DNA of 64,000 bases from Rhodoluna lacicola (GTDB lineage Bacteria > Actinomycetota > Actinomycetes > Actinomycetales > Microbacteriaceae). Position 1 is the first letter of the stretch, and every line of letters begins with the position of its first letter. The stretch covers positions 558,001 to 622,000 of the forward strand of contig NZ_CP007490.1 in the NCBI RefSeq assembly GCF_000699505.1. Direction: 5' to 3'. Below are positions 9,484 to 16,611 of the stretch, piece after piece. Both the position numbers and the translations under genes were made by a program. The notes under the pieces were generated by a model. That model searched no databases. It saw only the letters and a program-made list of their open reading frames with translations, and was not told where the DNA came from.

Positions 9484-9957
9484 CTAGGCGACCGGCCCTT
9501 TATTGAAATGTTCAAAGACCATGTTGGTTCGGGTTGACGCAACAGTTGCATTGCTCGACAGGTTCTCTAGAACAAACTCACGCACGTGGTCGTTGTCACG
9601 AACGGCTAGGTGAACTATGAAATCCTCGCTACCGCCAAGGAAAAACACTTGAATTACCTCAGGCAAGGATCGCATTTCGTTCATGAAGTCAGCTAGGTGA
9701 GACCTAGCGCCAGCGCGCAGCGTGACTGAAATAAGCACCTGGCTGGATAACCCTACGGAACTGGGATTTATGTTTGCACTGAAGCCGGTAATGACTCCTC
9801 GGCTGACTAGAGAGCGAACTCGGGTGATGCAGGTTGACGGTGCTATGCCCGCCGCTTCGGCAAGATCTGCGTTGGTCATGCGGGCATTTTGGCTCAATAG
9901 ACGCAAAAGTTCATGGTCAATTTCGTCTAACTCGGTCTGCAGATTATTCAACGCCAT
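9484..9957 (-). CDS. Lrp/AsnC family transcriptional regulator
   Basis: 157-aa one-component regulator: N-terminal winged helix-turn-helix (DEIDHELLRLLSQNARMTN, then APSTCITRVRSLVSRGVI) and C-terminal RAM ligand-binding domain ending VFEHFNKG. These sense amino acids as octamers. ATG at 9957 is preferred because GAAGGGA lies nine bases upstream; an upstream TTG at 9975 is also in frame. It is divergent from alanine dehydrogenase, a classic target of Lrp-type activators (AldR/BkaR in other actinobacteria), so control of ald in response to alanine is the natural inference. An AT-rich partial palindrome (TTCA, four bases, TGAA) lies just before its start. Confidence 0.92.
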   Translation of the reverse strand: MALNNLQTELDEIDHELLRLLSQNARMTNADLAEAAGIAPSTCITRVRSLVSRGVITGFSANINPSSVGLSSQVLISVTLRAGARSHLADFMNEMRSLPEVIQVFFLGGSEDFIVHLAVRDNDHVREFVLENLSSNATVASTRTNMVFEHFNKGPVA

Positions 9958-10080
9958 GGGCTTGATTCCCTTCAAAAATGAATATATAAGAGTATTTTAG
10001 GGTTTTTTCTGAATAAACTTCGGCCTTTACACGATTGTAACGTAATACCTGCAGTATTTACCTCAGAGAAGGAGTAAATC

Positions 10081-11199
10081 ATGCGCGTAGGTATCCCAAC
10101 TGAAATTAAGAACAACGAAAACCGAGTAGCCATTACCCCGGCAGGAGTTCACGAACTGGTTCGCCGAGGGCATGAGGTATTCATTCAGGTTGGTGCTGGT
10201 CTTGGCTCCGGCTTCGAGGATGCTGATTACGTAGCCCAGGGTGCCAAGATGCTTGCCACCGCCGCTGAAGTTTGGGCCGCCGGAGACTTGTTGCTCAAAG
10301 TCAAGGAGCCAATCAAAGCGGAATACGAACTGATGCGTCGCGATCAAGTTCTATTTACTTACCTGCACCTTGCCGCATCAAGAGAGTGCACAGATGCACT
10401 TATTGCTGCGGGTACCACTGCAATTGCTTATGAGACAGTGCAGTTGCCCAATCGCGCGCTTCCGCTACTGCAGCCGATGAGTGAAGTGGCCGGAAGGCTA
10501 TCGGCTCAGATTGGCGCCTACCAACTCATGAAGAACGAGGGCGGCCGCGGCGTGCTAATGGGCGGCGTACCGGGAGCACCTAAAGCCAAAGTTGTGGTGA
10601 TTGGTGGAGGAGTTGCCGGCGAACACGCGGCAACGATGGCACTTGGCATGCAGGCCGAGGTAACGGTCATTGATATTTCGCTACCAAAGCTTCGCGAATT
10701 AGACGCTCGCTTTGGTGGACACGTTCGTACTCGAGTTTCGACCGCTCTTGAAATTGCTGAGCAATTGAAGGACGCAGACCTGGTGATTGGGTCGGTGCTA
10801 ATTCCAGGTGAAAAGGCACCAAAACTAGTTACCGACGAAATGGTCAAAAACATGAAACCAGGATCGGTGTTGGTGGACATTGCCATTGACCAGGGAGGTT
10901 GTTTTGAGAACTCCCGAGCAACAACACACGATGACCCTACTTACATGGTTCACAACAGCATTTACTACTGCGTTGCGAACATGCCTGGTGCTGTACCTGC
11001 GACTTCAACAAGAGCGCTAACCAACGCAACTTTGCCCTATGTAATCGCTCTTGCGGACAAGGGTTGGAAAGCTGCATTAGCGGCCGACGAATCACTGGCC
11101 AAGGGATTGAACGTGCACGACGGAAAGGTAACTTACTCGGGAGTGCTACACGCGTTCCCAGAATTGCCATTCCAGGACCTACACGAGGCTATCGCTTAG
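10081..11199 (+). CDS. ald: Alanine dehydrogenase
   Basis: 372-aa NAD-dependent enzyme that interconverts L-alanine and pyruvate plus ammonia. The opening MRVGIPTEIKNNENRVAITP, the catalytic His in FTYLHLAAS, and the Rossmann loop VVIGGGVAGEHAA are all present; the length is standard. A strong Shine-Dalgarno (AGAAGGAG) stands six bases before the ATG, so this gene is not leaderless. The divergent Lrp-type gene and the 120-base AT-rich gap point to Lrp-family regulation. In actinobacteria it serves alanine use and NADH recycling at low oxygen. Confidence 0.96.
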   Translation: MRVGIPTEIKNNENRVAITPAGVHELVRRGHEVFIQVGAGLGSGFEDADYVAQGAKMLATAAEVWAAGDLLLKVKEPIKAEYELMRRDQVLFTYLHLAASRECTDALIAAGTTAIAYETVQLPNRALPLLQPMSEVAGRLSAQIGAYQLMKNEGGRGVLMGGVPGAPKAKVVVIGGGVAGEHAATMALGMQAEVTVIDISLPKLRELDARFGGHVRTRVSTALEIAEQLKDADLVIGSVLIPGEKAPKLVTDEMVKNMKPGSVLVDIAIDQGGCFENSRATTHDDPTYMVHNSIYYCVANMPGAVPATSTRALTNATLPYVIALADKGWKAALAADESLAKGLNVHDGKVTYSGVLHAFPELPFQDLHEAIA

Positions 11200-11216
11200 C
11201 CGGTTCAAGTCTTTAA

Positions 11217-12227
11217 TTAAGCTGGCTGCTGTTGAGTGATGCAATGAATGCCACCGCCACGAGCAAATAACGCCGTGGCATTAACCAAAACTATTTTTCG
11301 ATCCGGATAAACCTTTTGAAGGGTGTCCACGGCACGTTGATCATTGGCGTCGTTAAACCCGCAGAGGATAACTCCACCGTTTACCAGGTAATGGTTGATA
11401 TAGCTGTAATCTACAAAACCCTCATCATCACGCAATATTGTTGGAGCGGCAACAGGAACCAGTTCGAATCCGCCGTGCTCCTCGAGCGTTCGCTTCACCT
11501 CGTGGCTCACCGAAAAATCTGGGTGTGCTGGATTCTCTTGATTGTGAAAAAGAATTTTGGTTGGGGATGCAAAGCAGGCGACGATGTCTATGTGACCGCG
11601 GGTTCCAAATTCGTCATAATCTCTGGTCAATCCTCGACGAATCCAAATTGCTTCACTGGTGCCGAGTTGCTGGTGAATCTCGGCCTCAACTCCAGCGCGT
11701 GACCATGTTGAGTTTCGGCCTTCACCGAGTTGCACGGTTTCAGTGAGTAGCACGGCACCGGCACCGTTTACGTGAATGCCGCCACCCTCGTTGATCAGTT
11801 TGGAATCAATTCTGATTTTTCCGGCGCGCTCAGTAATTAATCTGGCAACCTGGGAATCTTTGTCCCACTGTGCCCATTCTTGGGCACCCCAACCGTTGAA
11901 AATCCAATTAACCCCGGCAATTTCACCCGCAGCATTCTTTACAAAGGTTGGTCCAATGTCTCTCATCCACGCGTCGTTCAGTGGAGCGGGCATTATTTCC
12001 ACTCGTTCGTCCAAGTATGCCTTTGCTATTGCAATTGCATCTTGCTCACAAAGCATCACTACTGGTTCGAATTCGATAATTGCGTTTGCGACCGCCGCCC
12101 AGGTTTCTCTTGCTTCATGCCAATCTGATTCCGCTTCGCCAAGCGTGTACCCAGATGATGGCCAAGCCATCCAGGTGAGCTCGTGCTGCTCCCACTCGGC
12201 GGGCATAAACCAAGTTGGAGTTGCCAT
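11217..12227 (-). CDS. aguA: Agmatine deiminase
   Basis: 336-aa PAD_porph-family amidinotransferase-fold enzyme that hydrolyses agmatine to N-carbamoylputrescine and ammonia. Family motifs: MPAEWEQHELTWMAWP at the N terminus, NDAWMRDIGPTF, NEGGGIHVNG, TRGHIDIVACF, and the nucleophilic Cys329 in GGGIHCITQQ at the C terminus. It follows the carbamoylputrescine amidase gene with no gap, so the two enzymes for agmatine to putrescine are translationally linked. Convergent with ald. Confidence 0.94.
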   Translation of the reverse strand: MATPTWFMPAEWEQHELTWMAWPSSGYTLGEAESDWHEARETWAAVANAIIEFEPVVMLCEQDAIAIAKAYLDERVEIMPAPLNDAWMRDIGPTFVKNAAGEIAGVNWIFNGWGAQEWAQWDKDSQVARLITERAGKIRIDSKLINEGGGIHVNGAGAVLLTETVQLGEGRNSTWSRAGVEAEIHQQLGTSEAIWIRRGLTRDYDEFGTRGHIDIVACFASPTKILFHNQENPAHPDFSVSHEVKRTLEEHGGFELVPVAAPTILRDDEGFVDYSYINHYLVNGGVILCGFNDANDQRAVDTLQKVYPDRKIVLVNATALFARGGGIHCITQQQPA

Positions 12228-13226
12228 TTAGTAGCTGACTCCGGCAATGCCGCCGTCTACGCCGTCACCATTATCTGATCTAGGGTTGACAACTGGTTCA
12301 ATCAGTTTGCCGTAGGTGTCTGGGCGGCGTGTAGCAAGAAAAGGAAAAAGGTCTAACCAGTCGCGGCGTTGGTCCAGATCCAACTCAGCAACAAGCACTT
12401 CGTCGCCTTCACGAGCAGCGCGGGCAAGTATTCGTCCGTATGGATCGCAGATGAAACTGCTGCCGTAAAAGTTCAGCGCCCCTTCGTTACCGTATCGGTT
12501 TGGGACAACCATGAAGGTTCCGTTTGCAATTGCGTGGCCAATGATTACCTGACGCCAAAGTGGTTCAGTGTCAAAATCTGGGTGGTCCGGTTCTGATCCA
12601 ATTGCGGTTGGATAAACCAAAATTTCGGCTCCGCGCAAACTGTAGTTTCTGGCTACCTCTGGAAACCACTCGTCCCAGCAAGTGGGTAAACCAAATTTGG
12701 CATCTTCGTCGTTGAATTCAAGATCGTAAACCGGATAAGGATCTGCGTCAGCAGGGCCGGGGGCAAAGTATTTGTCCTCGTAGTAGCCAGCAGTAACTGG
12801 GATGTGTAATTTTGGTGTGCGAGCCACAATTGCGCCCTGGGGGTCAACGATAATCGCGGTGTTTAAGGCTCGACCATCTTCAAAGTCCTGATACTCATAA
12901 AGCGACGCGTGCACGTAAACATTGTTGGCTCTAGCTGCTGCTGCCGCAAAAGCATGAGTTGGTCCACCCTCTAACTTTTCTGCAATTGCGTTGGGAGTTC
13001 CCGAGGGCTTTTCGTCAGCTGGGTAACGGCTAAGCGTAAGTTCCTGTAGAAAAACTATCTGTGCGCCGTTTTCTGCTGCCAAACGAATTCCTTCGTTCAG
13101 TTTGGCAAGGTGCTCAGCTAAATTTGCGTGCCATTTGGTTTGCACTAACGCGACTCGAATCGGCTTGCGATTAGAAACTTTTACTCTTGAGAGTGCTGCA
13201 GGTGCTGGTGCAACGGTTACTTTCAC
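12228..13226 (-). CDS. aguB: N-carbamoylputrescine amidase
   Basis: 332-aa nitrilase-superfamily hydrolase that converts N-carbamoylputrescine to putrescine, CO2 and ammonia. The Glu-Lys-Cys triad is seen as E62 (FLQELT), K139 (TPKLHIP) and C183 (LPTCWDEWFPE); GYYEDKYFAPG and the C-terminal RRPDTYGKL are typical of AguB. The N terminus is about 23 residues longer than usual before the conserved RVALVQ; a downstream start cannot be excluded. It sits directly between the decarboxylase and agmatine deiminase genes. Confidence 0.92.
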   Translation of the reverse strand: MKVTVAPAPAALSRVKVSNRKPIRVALVQTKWHANLAEHLAKLNEGIRLAAENGAQIVFLQELTLSRYPADEKPSGTPNAIAEKLEGGPTHAFAAAAARANNVYVHASLYEYQDFEDGRALNTAIIVDPQGAIVARTPKLHIPVTAGYYEDKYFAPGPADADPYPVYDLEFNDEDAKFGLPTCWDEWFPEVARNYSLRGAEILVYPTAIGSEPDHPDFDTEPLWRQVIIGHAIANGTFMVVPNRYGNEGALNFYGSSFICDPYGRILARAAREGDEVLVAELDLDQRRDWLDLFPFLATRRPDTYGKLIEPVVNPRSDNGDGVDGGIAGVSY

Positions 13227-13229
13227 GAT

Positions 13230-14597
13230 CTAACCTTCTTCATCCATGCTGTCGAGAATTTCAATTAGCGCCTTTAGTTGGGTGCGTGGATTCACGATAG
13301 CAAATCGTGCGTTCGGCTTTCCCTTGTGCGAGCTGGGAACTACGAATGCCTGACCGCGTGCCAATAGTTTGTTGGACCACGCGTCGTAATCTCTAAGTGA
13401 CCAGTCAGCCTTGGTGAAAACCACGACCGATAATTCGGGCTCACGCACTAATTCCAGATCTGGTCGGGATCGAATTACATCGGCGATTTCTTTTGCAAGG
13501 GAAATATTTTTCTTAACTCCCTCGCGGTACGCGGCAACTCCATGAGTCGCTAGCGAGAACCACAGGGGAAGCCCTCGTGGGCGTCTGGTCAGGTTGTAGG
13601 CATAGTCCGAGGGATTCCAGTCACCCGATTCGGTCAGGGTTTCAAGGTATTCGCCGTGCTGGGTGTGGGCTTGTCTTGCTAGCTCTGGATTGCGATAGAT
13701 CAAAGCACAGGCGTCAAAAGGGGCAAATAGCCACTTGTGCGGATCAACGATGAGGCTGTCTGCTTTCTCAACGCCAATAAACAAGTGCTTACTATCGGGC
13801 GACAGGATGCCCGCGAGACCGTAGGCACCATCAACGTGAAACCAGATTTGGTTTTCGTTGGCCACCTGTGCAATTTCGTCAATCCTGTCAACGATTCCAA
13901 AATTGGTTGTTCCTGCGGTTGCAACTATCGCAAAGACGCCATCCCCGGCAGCCGCTAGTGCTTGGGAGACTGAGGCGCCGGTTAGGTGCCCAGTCTCATC
14001 AACATTGGCCTTAATTATTTCGACATCCATTACGGCCGCCGCCGACTTAAGAGATGAGTGTGCTTCCGCTGAACAAATGAACTTCCATTTACTTGGCAGC
14101 TCTTTTCCTGATTCAACCAAACGCTGGCTAGCCGAGTTGCGCGCTGCAACGAGTGCACTCAGGTTTCCTAAGGTTCCACCTTGAACAAAGACTCCACCAG
14201 CAGACTTTGGCAGACCTGCTTCCTGAGCGAACCAGGAAAGAACCTCGTTTTCGGCGAATACAGCACCGGCTCCCTCCATCCATGAGCCACCGTAAATAGC
14301 TGACGCTGAAACAATCAAATCAAAAAGCTTTGATGCCTCAGTTGGGGCTGAGGGAATAAACGAAAGGTAGTTGGGGTGATCCGTGGAAATTGTTGCCGGC
14401 GCTAAAATCTCACTGAATATTTCTAAGGCCTGGGACCCACCCAAGCCCTGCTCGGAAATAGTGATTCCAGCTTTTTCACGCAACCAGCTGGGGGATTGTG
14501 GGCCATCAAGCGGTGCGGGATCGTATTCCAGCCTTTTTCTTGCGTAGGCGAATACTTCTTCGCGCAACTTTATAGAGTCTTCATTGACTTCAAGCAT
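13230..14597 (-). CDS. PLP-dependent group II decarboxylase, candidate arginine or amino acid decarboxylase
   Basis: 455-aa fold-type I enzyme of the aromatic amino acid/glutamate decarboxylase group. The Schiff-base lysine is K288 in VDPHKWLF; HVDGAYG and SAEAHSSLKSAA mark the cofactor pocket. Substrate is not clear from sequence: tryptophan, tyrosine, DOPA, aspartate and glutamate are substrates elsewhere in the group. Because it stands 3 bases upstream of the carbamoylputrescine amidase and agmatine deiminase genes, a route arginine to agmatine to putrescine would be complete if it takes arginine; that is inference from context only. The upstream membrane-protein gene ends where this one begins. 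Confidence 0.8.
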   Translation of the reverse strand: MLEVNEDSIKLREEVFAYARKRLEYDPAPLDGPQSPSWLREKAGITISEQGLGGSQALEIFSEILAPATISTDHPNYLSFIPSAPTEASKLFDLIVSASAIYGGSWMEGAGAVFAENEVLSWFAQEAGLPKSAGGVFVQGGTLGNLSALVAARNSASQRLVESGKELPSKWKFICSAEAHSSLKSAAAVMDVEIIKANVDETGHLTGASVSQALAAAGDGVFAIVATAGTTNFGIVDRIDEIAQVANENQIWFHVDGAYGLAGILSPDSKHLFIGVEKADSLIVDPHKWLFAPFDACALIYRNPELARQAHTQHGEYLETLTESGDWNPSDYAYNLTRRPRGLPLWFSLATHGVAAYREGVKKNISLAKEIADVIRSRPDLELVREPELSVVVFTKADWSLRDYDAWSNKLLARGQAFVVPSSHKGKPNARFAIVNPRTQLKALIEILDSMDEEG

Positions 14598-14843
14598 TTA
14601 AAAAATCCTACTTGCGTTTTTTTTTCTGCGGACGAACGAGACCCCAAAACCTAAGAGCGAAAGCGACAGTAAAACCCAGGATCCGATTTGACGATCACGA
14701 GCGATTGATTCACATGAAGTCCAGCCTTCGGTTTGGACATCAACGCAGGTGCTTGGGTCAAAAAGTCCAATGATTGATGCAAACACTCCAACCAATGCGA
14801 CGGTAGCCACCATTGCCATTGAATTGTTTTGAATTTTTGCCAC
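14598..14843 (-). CDS. Small two-helix membrane protein, unknown
   Basis: 81 aa with two hydrophobic segments (about residues 9-27 and 54-69) around a short extracytoplasmic loop that has two cysteines (STCVDV and TSCESI), which could form a disulfide. The C terminus is basic (RRKKNASR), fitting a cytoplasmic tail. It lies between trxA and the decarboxylase, its stop adjoining the decarboxylase start and its own start 16 bases after trxA. I do not recognise a family. Confidence 0.6.
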   Translation of the reverse strand: MAKIQNNSMAMVATVALVGVFASIIGLFDPSTCVDVQTEGWTSCESIARDRQIGSWVLLSLSLLGFGVSFVRRKKNASRIF

Positions 14844-14859
14844 GGAATTCCCCTAAGTC

Positions 14860-15252
14860 CTATGCCTGGGGATCAGAGACGTCACCGAATTCTCCGCCCA
14901 TGGATTCAATTTCCTTTTTTATTTCATCCATATCTAAATCACGTACGGCTTGAATTAGTTCTTCGAGTGCAGGGGCTGGAAGTGCGCCGGCTTGATTGAA
15001 TAAAAGTACGCCATCGCGAAATACCATCAGGGTTGGAATCGAGGTAATACCAGCTTCTCCAGCAAGTTGCGTTTCGGCTTCGGTGTCAACTTTGCCAAAG
15101 CGAATATCGGTGTGTTTCTCTGAAGCAGCCTCGTAAACGGGGGCAAATTGCATGCATGGGCCACACCAGCCTGCCCAGAAATCAACGATTGTGATTCCTT
15201 CGTTCACTACGGTGTCGCCAAAGTTAGCTGCGCCTAATTCTATGGTGGCCAT
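14860..15252 (-). CDS. trxA: Thioredoxin with C-terminal extension
   Basis: 130-aa thioredoxin with the active site WCGPC (C30 and C33), followed by TSIPTLMVF carrying the cis-proline. Reduces protein disulfides and is the likely electron donor for MsrA and the peroxidase in this window. It is about 20 residues longer than classical thioredoxin, with an acidic tail (EIKKEIESMGGEFGD). GAGGT stands a few bases before ATG. It is divergent from msrA, sharing a palindromic promoter. Confidence 0.93.
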   Translation of the reverse strand: MATIELGAANFGDTVVNEGITIVDFWAGWCGPCMQFAPVYEAASEKHTDIRFGKVDTEAETQLAGEAGITSIPTLMVFRDGVLLFNQAGALPAPALEELIQAVRDLDMDEIKKEIESMGGEFGDVSDPQA

Positions 15253-15285
15253 TTTTACCTCGTGTGTTTGTGATCTTGAATTACA

Positions 15286-15295
15286 AGCCTAGGCT
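15286..15295. promoter_or_regulatory. Shared palindromic -10 between trxA and msrA
   Basis: The 10-base palindrome AGCCTAGGCT reads TAGGCT on both strands. On the plus strand it is six bases before the msrA ATG (leaderless); on the minus strand it would give trxA a leader of about 27 bases with an SD. Confidence 0.45.
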
Positions 15296-15301
15296 AGTTA
15301 A

Positions 15302-15826
15302 ATGATGAGTTTTTTCTTGGCCGGGGGCTGCTTTTGGTGCCTCGACAGTTCGTTCATGCAGTTCAAGGGCGTATCCGATGTTGTCGTTGGCTACATGGGT
15401 GGCCAGTTGGATAACCCAAGCTATGAAGCGGTTTGCTCCGGCACTACCGGGCACGCCGAAATCGCCGAGGTTATTTTTGACGAAACTGTGATTCCCGCAG
15501 AGATCATTCTTGACATTTTCTTCACTCTTCATGACCCAACCCAATTGAATCGCCAAGGGAACGACATTGGCACTCAATATCGCTCTGCGATGTTTTACAC
15601 CGATGAGGCTCAGCGCGAGATCTTCGCTGCGGCTATTGAAAAAGCCAAAACAATATGGGGTGACGGTGTAGTAACCGAGTTGAACCCCGCGGAAGAATTT
15701 TGGGTGGGCGAGGAGTATCACCAAGACTTCTTTGCCAAAAACCCAAATCAGGGATATTGCAACGCGGTTGTGGCACCAAAAATGCTCAAGACACGTAAGG
15801 CATTCCTGGATTACATTCGCGACTAA
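15302..15826 (+). CDS. msrA: Peptide methionine sulfoxide reductase A
   Basis: 174-aa repair enzyme reducing methionine-S-sulfoxide in proteins, with the catalytic motif GGCFWC near residue 10 and the typical GYMGG, SGTTGHAE and DPTQLNRQGND blocks. A resolving cysteine lies in NQGYCNAVV near residue 158. Regeneration by thioredoxin is expected, and trxA is the divergent neighbour. Two ATGs are adjacent (15302 and 15305); the first matches the leaderless spacing from TAGGCT. Confidence 0.95.
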   Translation: MMSFFLAGGCFWCLDSSFMQFKGVSDVVVGYMGGQLDNPSYEAVCSGTTGHAEIAEVIFDETVIPAEIILDIFFTLHDPTQLNRQGNDIGTQYRSAMFYTDEAQREIFAAAIEKAKTIWGDGVVTELNPAEEFWVGEEYHQDFFAKNPNQGYCNAVVAPKMLKTRKAFLDYIRD

Positions 15827-15833
15827 TCGCGCT

Positions 15834-15859
15834 TTTGGATAACCACAGAGTTATCCACA
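15834..15859. promoter_or_regulatory. Inverted pair of DnaA-box-like sites upstream of ssb
   Basis: TTATCCACA (15851-15859, the DnaA-box consensus) faces TTATCCAAA on the other strand (15834-15842). Together they form GGATAAC, six bases, GTTATCC, which could also fold as a weak terminator after msrA because ATTTTAT follows. Binding is untested. Confidence 0.35.
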
Positions 15860-15950
15860 ATTTTATCCTTTTCTCGCTCCGGATTTATAAGGCTGGCCAG
15901 AATCGAAACACGCCACATTTCGTGGCTTCAAGTTTCGAGAAGGGCAAAAA

Positions 15951-16388
15951 TTGTCAGAAACACTTTCGGTCACCGGTTTAGTGGCCACAACCCCGCGCCA
16001 CTTAGTGACTCAAGATGGTCTTCCAATCACCTCATTTCGTTTGGCGTCTTCACAGCGACGATTTGATCGAACTCAGAACAAGTGGATTGACGGCGAAACT
16101 AACTGGTTCACCGTGACCGCATTTAGGCAGTTGGCCATCAACTCGGCCGGGTCAATCAATAAAGGGGATCGCTTGGTAGTAGCCGGAAAGCTGCGGGTTC
16201 GCGATTGGGACAATGGTGAACGTGCAGGCACCTCGGTAGAGGTAGAGGCTGATTCACTTGGTCACGACCTAACCTGGGGCAGTTCCGTTTTCACCCGAAC
16301 AGTCTTGGTCCGTGAAGCGGATCCAGATCAAGATCCGGATGAACCAGGTGATCTAGAACACGATTTGGTTAGCGCAAAAAAGAAATAA
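15951..16388 (+). CDS. ssb: Single-stranded DNA-binding protein
   Basis: 145-aa OB-fold protein: VTGLVATTPRHLVTQDG at the start, then ITSFRLASSQRRFD and NWFTVTAFRQLA, matching bacterial SSB. The C-terminal tail is short and acidic (DPDQDPDEPGD) but ends in Lys residues rather than the DDDIPF-type tip that recruits partner proteins. Actinobacteria often carry a second SSB; the tail and the lone setting suggest this is such a paralogue rather than the replication SSB of the rpsF-rpsR cluster. Start is TTG with AGAAGGG seven bases upstream. Confidence 0.88.
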   Translation: MSETLSVTGLVATTPRHLVTQDGLPITSFRLASSQRRFDRTQNKWIDGETNWFTVTAFRQLAINSAGSINKGDRLVVAGKLRVRDWDNGERAGTSVEVEADSLGHDLTWGSSVFTRTVLVREADPDQDPDEPGDLEHDLVSAKKK

Positions 16389-16444
16389 TTTCCCAAACTG
16401 CTGGGCCGCCGGTCGTCCCCTCGTTGCCAGTGGCCTAGCTCTAA

Positions 16445-16560
16445 ACCTCTTCACGGAGGTCCGGCACCCTCTTCGCATTGCTTGCATTTACAGCCCCAAA
16501 AGACGGGCTAATTGGTCGGGTAAACTGATACCCATAGCAAGCCAAGCGTTAGAGGGTGCC
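16445..16560 (+). other. Candidate structured RNA element before ettA
   Basis: The 223-base gap between ssb and ettA holds nested complementary segments: GGCACCCTCT (16463-16472) with AGAGGGTGCC (16551-16560); inside it GCTTGC (16480-16485) with GCAAGC (16537-16542); inside that two hairpins, AGCCC/GGGCT (16492-16509) and GGGT/ACCC (16518-16533). A further hairpin ACCTC/GAGGT lies upstream at 16445-16460. All pairs are Watson-Crick, giving a three-way-junction-like fold. I do not recognise it as a known riboswitch or small RNA. It could be a cis leader of ettA or a free RNA; strand is assumed from ettA. Confidence 0.4.
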
Positions 16561-16611
16561 ATTCTCACGTTTTCGAGGCTGATGCTTTTATATCGAAAGT
16601 GATCTAATTCC

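Noticed and set aside
15834-15859. Chromosome replication origin at the DnaA boxes
   Set aside because: Only two boxes and no dnaA, dnaN, rpmH or AT-rich unwinding region nearby.
16389-16611. SRP RNA, tmRNA or RNase P RNA in the ssb-ettA gap
   Set aside because: The conserved cores of these RNAs (for example the SRP GGAAGGAAGC-type loop) are absent; retained only as an unclassified structured element.
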